Origin: an uncultured Poribacteria bacterium
Lineage (GTDB): Bacteria > Poribacteria > WGA-4E > WGA-3G
Assembly (NCBI GenBank): GCA_951828385.1
Contig: OX639973.1
Coordinates: 4,765,200-4,829,199 of the forward strand
Reading direction: 5' to 3'
Length of the DNA stretch: 64,000 nt
The translations under genes were made by a program, and so were the position numbers. Under the pieces are notes generated by a model, which saw only the letters and a list, made by a program, of their open reading frames with translations, was not told the origin of the DNA and made no database searches. Positions 60,287 through 64,000 of the stretch are shown piece after piece (position 1 is the stretch's first letter; every line of letters starts with the position of its first letter).

Positions 60287-60316
60287 TTGACAGTCGTTTC
60301 CCGGTTTTGCTATACT
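60287..60316 (+). promoter_or_regulatory. Promoter-like sequence without a downstream gene
   Basis: Perfect TTGACA (60287-60292), 18-base spacer and TATACT (60311-60316), preceded by GC. The next feature on this strand is none; the converging surface-protein gene ends at 60448. GCTGGGAAG near 60397 can pair with CTTCCAGC near 60420, so a small RNA or an antisense transcript is possible. Confidence 0.4.
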
Positions 60317-60447
60317 TTAGACGTGTGGATCGCTCAGCACATCATTTTTCAATGAAGATGCCAGCGAATCCAACGCAACCCACTGAGAAACCATCGCTGG
60401 GAAGTCAATAAACATCAACCTTCCAGCTATCATAAGGTCATTTGATA

Positions 60448-61533
60448 CTATTTTACTATCAACATTTTGCGGGTAGCCTTGAAATCGCCCGCTAAGAGCG
60501 TGTAAAAGTAGACACCGCTTGCCACTGGCTCACCCATTCCATTCGTTCCATCCCAATACGCCGCGCGGGCTCGACTCCGATAGATACCAGCGGATTGATA
60601 TCCCAATGCTAATGTACGGATCAAGGTGCCGTTGGCAGAATAGATAAACACAGTAACCTCTGCAGGTTCCGCTAATTGATAGGGTATCCATGTTTCTGGA
60701 TTAAACGGATTTGGGTAGTTGGGATACAGCATCGTCTCTTTGGGAATCAATGATGCTAAGAGTTTTTGCAGGTTCGCAATTCCCTGCTGGAAAGCAAGAG
60801 ATCCGTCGCTTTCAACTTGTGCGCGTATTATCCACGCTTGTATCAATGTAGGGGTTAAGTCATCATTGTTCACTGCAAAAATAGAAGGGGCACCAGGGGC
60901 AGCGGCTTCACCTATGTGTTGGGAGACAACAATGAGATCCAAAACATTGATGACTCCATCGCCGTTTACGTCAGTTCGCGGGTTGATAGGAGCGTCAGCG
61001 TCCAAGTTTTGTGCTACGAGGATTAGATCGAGGATGTTCACTTGTCTATCTTGATTAACATCCCAAGGAGGACTCTCAGTTTTGTCTTCCACAATAATAA
61101 TAATTTCAAGAGTACCAGAAGGGATCACCTGTTCAGTTGCAGACCCAAGTTGAACATTACTCAATGTCAGTGTACTTTCCCCGAACGCCTTTGCCGCAAA
61201 ATTAACGGATAATAAAGTGCCTGTGCCACTGATACCACCTGCTAATCGCGCTCCATTAAAACCAGTAATTTTACCTACAATGTTGTCAATTTTACCTTCC
61301 TGGAAGAAGGTACTTACTCCATCTGATTTCAGAAAATCCCCCTCACTCACGTCAATGACTTCGAGGATAGTAGGATCAAACGCTATGTCAAATTGCCATC
61401 CAGCTAAATTAGTAACATCTTCTGTATTGAAATGGAGAGTGAAGGTATCACCTACACGAACGCGTTTTGCTTCCGCAGCAGAGGTGGACTTGGGACCAAG
61501 ACTCAGCACTGTGACATCAGTAACTGGAGGCAA
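60448..61533 (-). CDS. Cohesin-dockerin-sorting part of a split surface protein
   Basis: 361 residues in the frame, which is actually open further upstream. Residues about 20-145 resemble a cohesin domain (V-R-V-G-D-T-F-T-L, W-Q-F-D-I-A-F-D-P-T-I-L-E-V). Two dockerin-type Ca loops follow: D-V-N-Q-D-R-Q-V-N-I-L-D-L and D-V-N-G-D-G-V-I-N-V-L-D-L. The tail YPNYPNPFNPETWIPYQL through Y-F-Y-T-L-L-A-G-D-F-x-A-T-R-K-M is a FlgD-like/T9SS-type sorting domain. It continues the LRR gene at 61581, from which a run of seven G separates it. Confidence 0.82.
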   Translation of the reverse strand: MPPVTDVTVLSLGPKSTSAAEAKRVRVGDTFTLHFNTEDVTNLAGWQFDIAFDPTILEVIDVSEGDFLKSDGVSTFFQEGKIDNIVGKITGFNGARLAGGISGTGTLLSVNFAAKAFGESTLTLSNVQLGSATEQVIPSGTLEIIIIVEDKTESPPWDVNQDRQVNILDLILVAQNLDADAPINPRTDVNGDGVINVLDLIVVSQHIGEAAAPGAPSIFAVNNDDLTPTLIQAWIIRAQVESDGSLAFQQGIANLQKLLASLIPKETMLYPNYPNPFNPETWIPYQLAEPAEVTVFIYSANGTLIRTLALGYQSAGIYRSRARAAYWDGTNGMGEPVASGVYFYTLLAGDFKATRKMLIVK

Positions 61534-61580
61534 TACTGTATATTCTGCATTGGGAGCAAATCCGAAGTAACCACTCCAAT

Positions 61581-63269
61581 CTACCCCCCCTCATAAACAG
61601 CGACCAGCAAGATGTTTGATCCGTGTTTGAGAGTTATAGGAAATTCGTCCTGAAAGTCATCGGCACCACGATCCACGGGATTGTTGTGAATCAGTTGTCC
61701 ATTGAGCCAAACCTTGACAGCATCATCGCTACCAACATACATCATTGTATTCTGATCTTTTGGAGAATCTAATTCAATACAGCCGTAAGCAACATGATGA
61801 TCTATATTACCTGTTCCTAAACCGGAAGCATTCACCATGTCATTGATATTATTCAAGGGCGTAGTACTAATTTTGTGAGCAGTCCAAACGCTGTTTCCGA
61901 CAGCACTTCCGTCAGTAGCACCTTCGGTAGCAACCATTGACTCTGTTAGGGCACCTCCACTCATTTGTGCTAAAAAGTCTATTCCGGAAGCAGCAGCACT
62001 TGAACCGGACCTTCCGTCAGTTGGTGCAATTACCCATAACCACGGCCCCTCTATTTTCGGACCACCCCGGAAGCGGAGTATTTTAGGCAACCCTGCCAAA
62101 GGCGAAAAGTCAGATATCAAATTATCTTGAAGATATAGATGTTCCAAGTGAATTAAACCTGATAGTGGAGACACGTCGAATATTACGTTATTTTGAAGAC
62201 CCAGAAATTCTAAGCTAATCAACCCAGATAGTGGAGATATGTCCGATATCCTATTGTATCCGAGAGACAAGGATTTCAAACCTGTTAGGTTCGCCAATGG
62301 AGTTATATCCGATATTGTATTTTCTTCCAGATTTAATCGTGCCAACCTTTTTAACTCTGCCAGCGGAGCGATATCCGATATCGTGTTGTTTTGTAGTTCT
62401 AACTGTAGTAGCCTTTTTAAGCTGGCCAGCGGGGATACATCCGATATTATGTTGTGCTGAAGTGACAGTGTTTCTAAGTTATTTAACGTTGCCAGCGCGG
62501 AGATGTCCGATATTCCGCTGTTGGGAATTATTAACGTTCTTAAAGACGTTAAACCTTCCAGAGAAGTGATGTCCAATATCGGGTTGTCACTTATGTTTAT
62601 TGATCTCAGTTTGGGTAATGCGGCGAGGGCAGAAAAGTCTGATATTGATGTCTTCCAAGCGTCCAAGGTCTCTAAACTGATTAATTCTGCAAGCGAAGAT
62701 ACGTCAGATAACGGATTGTCATTAATCGCTAACCAATCTAATTTTTTTAAACCCGTGAGAGCGGATAAATCCAATATCACATTACGCGAAATATCGAGCG
62801 ATCTCATATTGAACAATCCAGCAAGTGGTGATAGGTCAGTTATTGCGTTATCTTGTAACTTCAACCTCTCCAGTCTGATCAAGTCTGCCAGAGGTGATAA
62901 ATCCGATACTAAGTTGTCTCTGAGCTCTAATACCTCCAGGTTTTTGGCAAATTCAAGACCTGTCAAATGTTGAATACCTTCGTTATTTCCATAAAGCCTT
63001 GTCAAAGTTGCCATCTCGTTTTCTGTGATTGGAACCACTTCGGCTTCGCCTTCTTCTGTTTCAATGATGGCATGCAGTGGTCCACTATCTTTGCCAAGAG
63101 CCTTTTCAATAACAGCGCGCAGATTGCGATCTGGAATGTCAACGGTTTGTGCTATTGTACTTGGTAGAATTAAGAGAGAAAGAGTGCCAAAAGTTAGGAT
63201 ATAGGCAAGTGCCAAGTATATCTTGAAAGATTTTTTTGTAATAATATATCGCGATATGAAACATTTCAT
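61581..63269 (-). CDS. Leucine-rich-repeat part of a split surface protein
   Basis: 562 residues. Signal peptide about 1-40. Residues about 85-390 hold some 14 repeats of about 22 residues of the SDS22/internalin type, each with L-x-x-N-x-I-S-D-I-S-P-L. A jelly-roll-like region follows (Y-V-G-S-D-D-A-V-K-V-W-L-N-G, as in PA14-like domains). It ends at L-L-V-A-V-Y-E-G-G-stop, where G7 (61584-61590 on the plus strand as C7) breaks the frame; eight G would give V-D-W-S-G-Y-F-G-F and join the cohesin part. Confidence 0.85.
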   Translation of the reverse strand: MKCFISRYIITKKSFKIYLALAYILTFGTLSLLILPSTIAQTVDIPDRNLRAVIEKALGKDSGPLHAIIETEEGEAEVVPITENEMATLTRLYGNNEGIQHLTGLEFAKNLEVLELRDNLVSDLSPLADLIRLERLKLQDNAITDLSPLAGLFNMRSLDISRNVILDLSALTGLKKLDWLAINDNPLSDVSSLAELISLETLDAWKTSISDFSALAALPKLRSINISDNPILDITSLEGLTSLRTLIIPNSGISDISALATLNNLETLSLQHNIISDVSPLASLKRLLQLELQNNTISDIAPLAELKRLARLNLEENTISDITPLANLTGLKSLSLGYNRISDISPLSGLISLEFLGLQNNVIFDVSPLSGLIHLEHLYLQDNLISDFSPLAGLPKILRFRGGPKIEGPWLWVIAPTDGRSGSSAAASGIDFLAQMSGGALTESMVATEGATDGSAVGNSVWTAHKISTTPLNNINDMVNASGLGTGNIDHHVAYGCIELDSPKDQNTMMYVGSDDAVKVWLNGQLIHNNPVDRGADDFQDEFPITLKHGSNILLVAVYEGG

Positions 63270-63299
63270 AATGTAAGTATCGGGGATTTTCTCCTTAAT

Positions 63300-64000
63300 T
63301 TACATCAGATTAGACGGCGTATAAAGTTTGCTATACGTCAGCATAATCCGATTGTGAATAAATTCATATTTCTCAGGGCAACAGAAGCGGAGTTTATCGG
63401 GATACACAAAATAGAATCCGATACTTTCTGCCATATCCTCATTTGGATTTTCTGTATAAGCGTAATCTGTTACAAACGCGGATCGTTCTTGAGTCGTTGA
63501 CCAACCCGATTCACTTGCATCTCGGGACCAGCCGCCAAGTTTCGCCCAATCCAATTTAAGTTGGTCATTAAAAACATAAGCCCATAAGAAGTGTGCCTTC
63601 TCGTGGGTAATTATTTTACGCGTATCCTTAAGAGCGTAAAGACCACTGCGCATGAGAATAGATTCAGCTAACACTATAGAACCGCGACCTGGCCGTGCAT
63701 AACTCATGCCTCTTTCTTCCGTATCAATTCTGCGGACTATATACTTTAATTGCGGTATTTTATGTAATGCCTGAGGGAATTCTTCAAATACTGATATAAT
63801 GAGCATCAGATCGTCATTTTCAAAAGCCGAGTAGCGTTCTGGTGTTCTGTTTGGGGCGACCCCGGTTAATGAAGCGCGGACATATACACCATACCTGTTT
63901 TGCAATATTAGTTCTATTACGGATCTGTTTGTTCCATTCTCTGTTACGAATTGAACGACAGCATAATACAGGTCCTTGTCCGGTGACAAAACCTCTTCGG
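63300..64000 (-). CDS. Metallopeptidase-like protein, partial
   Basis: Open to the window edge, at least 233 residues. H-E-K-A-H-F-L-W (about 80 residues from the C-terminal half) fits an HExxH zinc site, and E-N-P-N-E-D-M-A-E-S offers a downstream Glu ligand, as in some anthrax-lethal-factor-like or uncharacterised zinc peptidases. A frame start at TTG 63989 is nominal; coding continues upstream. It lies 30 bases before the LRR surface protein and could be co-transcribed with it. Function not established. Confidence 0.6.
   Translation of the reverse strand, partial: EEVLSPDKDLYYAVVQFVTENGTNRSVIELILQNRYGVYVRASLTGVAPNRTPERYSAFENDDLMLIISVFEEFPQALHKIPQLKYIVRRIDTEERGMSYARPGRGSIVLAESILMRSGLYALKDTRKIITHEKAHFLWAYVFNDQLKLDWAKLGGWSRDASESGWSTTQERSAFVTDYAYTENPNEDMAESIGFYFVYPDKLRFCCPEKYEFIHNRIMLTYSKLYTPSNLM

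Overview
The window looks like a chromosomal segment of an uncultured marine or sponge-associated bacterium of the Candidatus Poribacteria type. This is an inference from gene content: several sulfatases, phytanoyl-CoA-dioxygenase-like proteins, Gfo/Idh/MocA and zinc alcohol dehydrogenases, ThuA, DUF1552, ASPIC/UnbV and TPR proteins with secretion signals, and many short palindromic intergenic repeats. No rRNA, tRNA or CRISPR array was seen. Promoters read well as TTGACW-N17/18-TAWAAT, often with GC just before the -10 box, and most starts have an AGGAG-type ribosome site.

Layout. 1-5.4 kb: secreted lipoprotein (partial), PhyH dioxygenase, MazG-like pyrophosphohydrolase, a TPR/DUF3857/transglutaminase lipoprotein and a CDP-alcohol phosphatidyltransferase. 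5.7-14.5 kb: a catabolic block with four sulfatases (two a tandem duplication with chitobiase-like C-termini), a lactonase, a second PhyH protein and an orphan DUF433 antitoxin-like gene. 14.5-18.4 kb: three tandem genes fusing an RDD membrane domain to a PspA/IM30 coiled coil. 18.5-25.5 kb: oxidoreductases, ThuA and a single-chain type IIG restriction-modification enzyme.

25.9-38.7 kb is the most unusual region: one plus-strand operon behind a strong promoter. It encodes a small helix-hairpin-helix protein, a GNAT acetyltransferase fused to a tRNA-guanine-transglycosylase-like (DpdA-like) domain, an unknown protein, a 1306-residue BrxC/PglY-like ATPase, a BrxF-like small ATPase, a membrane protein, a PglZ protein and a HerA-type ATPase. 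Two insertion sequences sit in its middle. The module resembles BREX type 3, but no PglX methyltransferase is present and a base-exchange enzyme stands in the leading position. I propose it as an undescribed BREX-like system that may mark DNA (or tRNA) with a 7-deazaguanine-type base. That is a hypothesis from motifs and gene order.

39-60 kb: another sulfatase, an ECF sigma factor tethered to the membrane and fused to a degenerate endonuclease/exonuclease/phosphatase domain, more oxidoreductases, a TPR / SUMF1-like / ASPIC-ankyrin / DUF6785-type membrane operon, two Tat-exported proteins with the same leader (DUF1552 and SMP-30), a frameshifted sigma factor next to a STAS protein, and a DUF1670 pair. 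60.4-64 kb: a surface LRR-cohesin-dockerin protein split at a run of seven G, and a partial metallopeptidase-like gene.

Short mobile repeats (MITE-like, with terminal inverted repeats and in places direct flanking repeats) lie in many gaps and share an internal hairpin. Four genes are broken at homopolymers or short duplications. Some of these may be assembly errors, others real frameshift or phase-variable sites.
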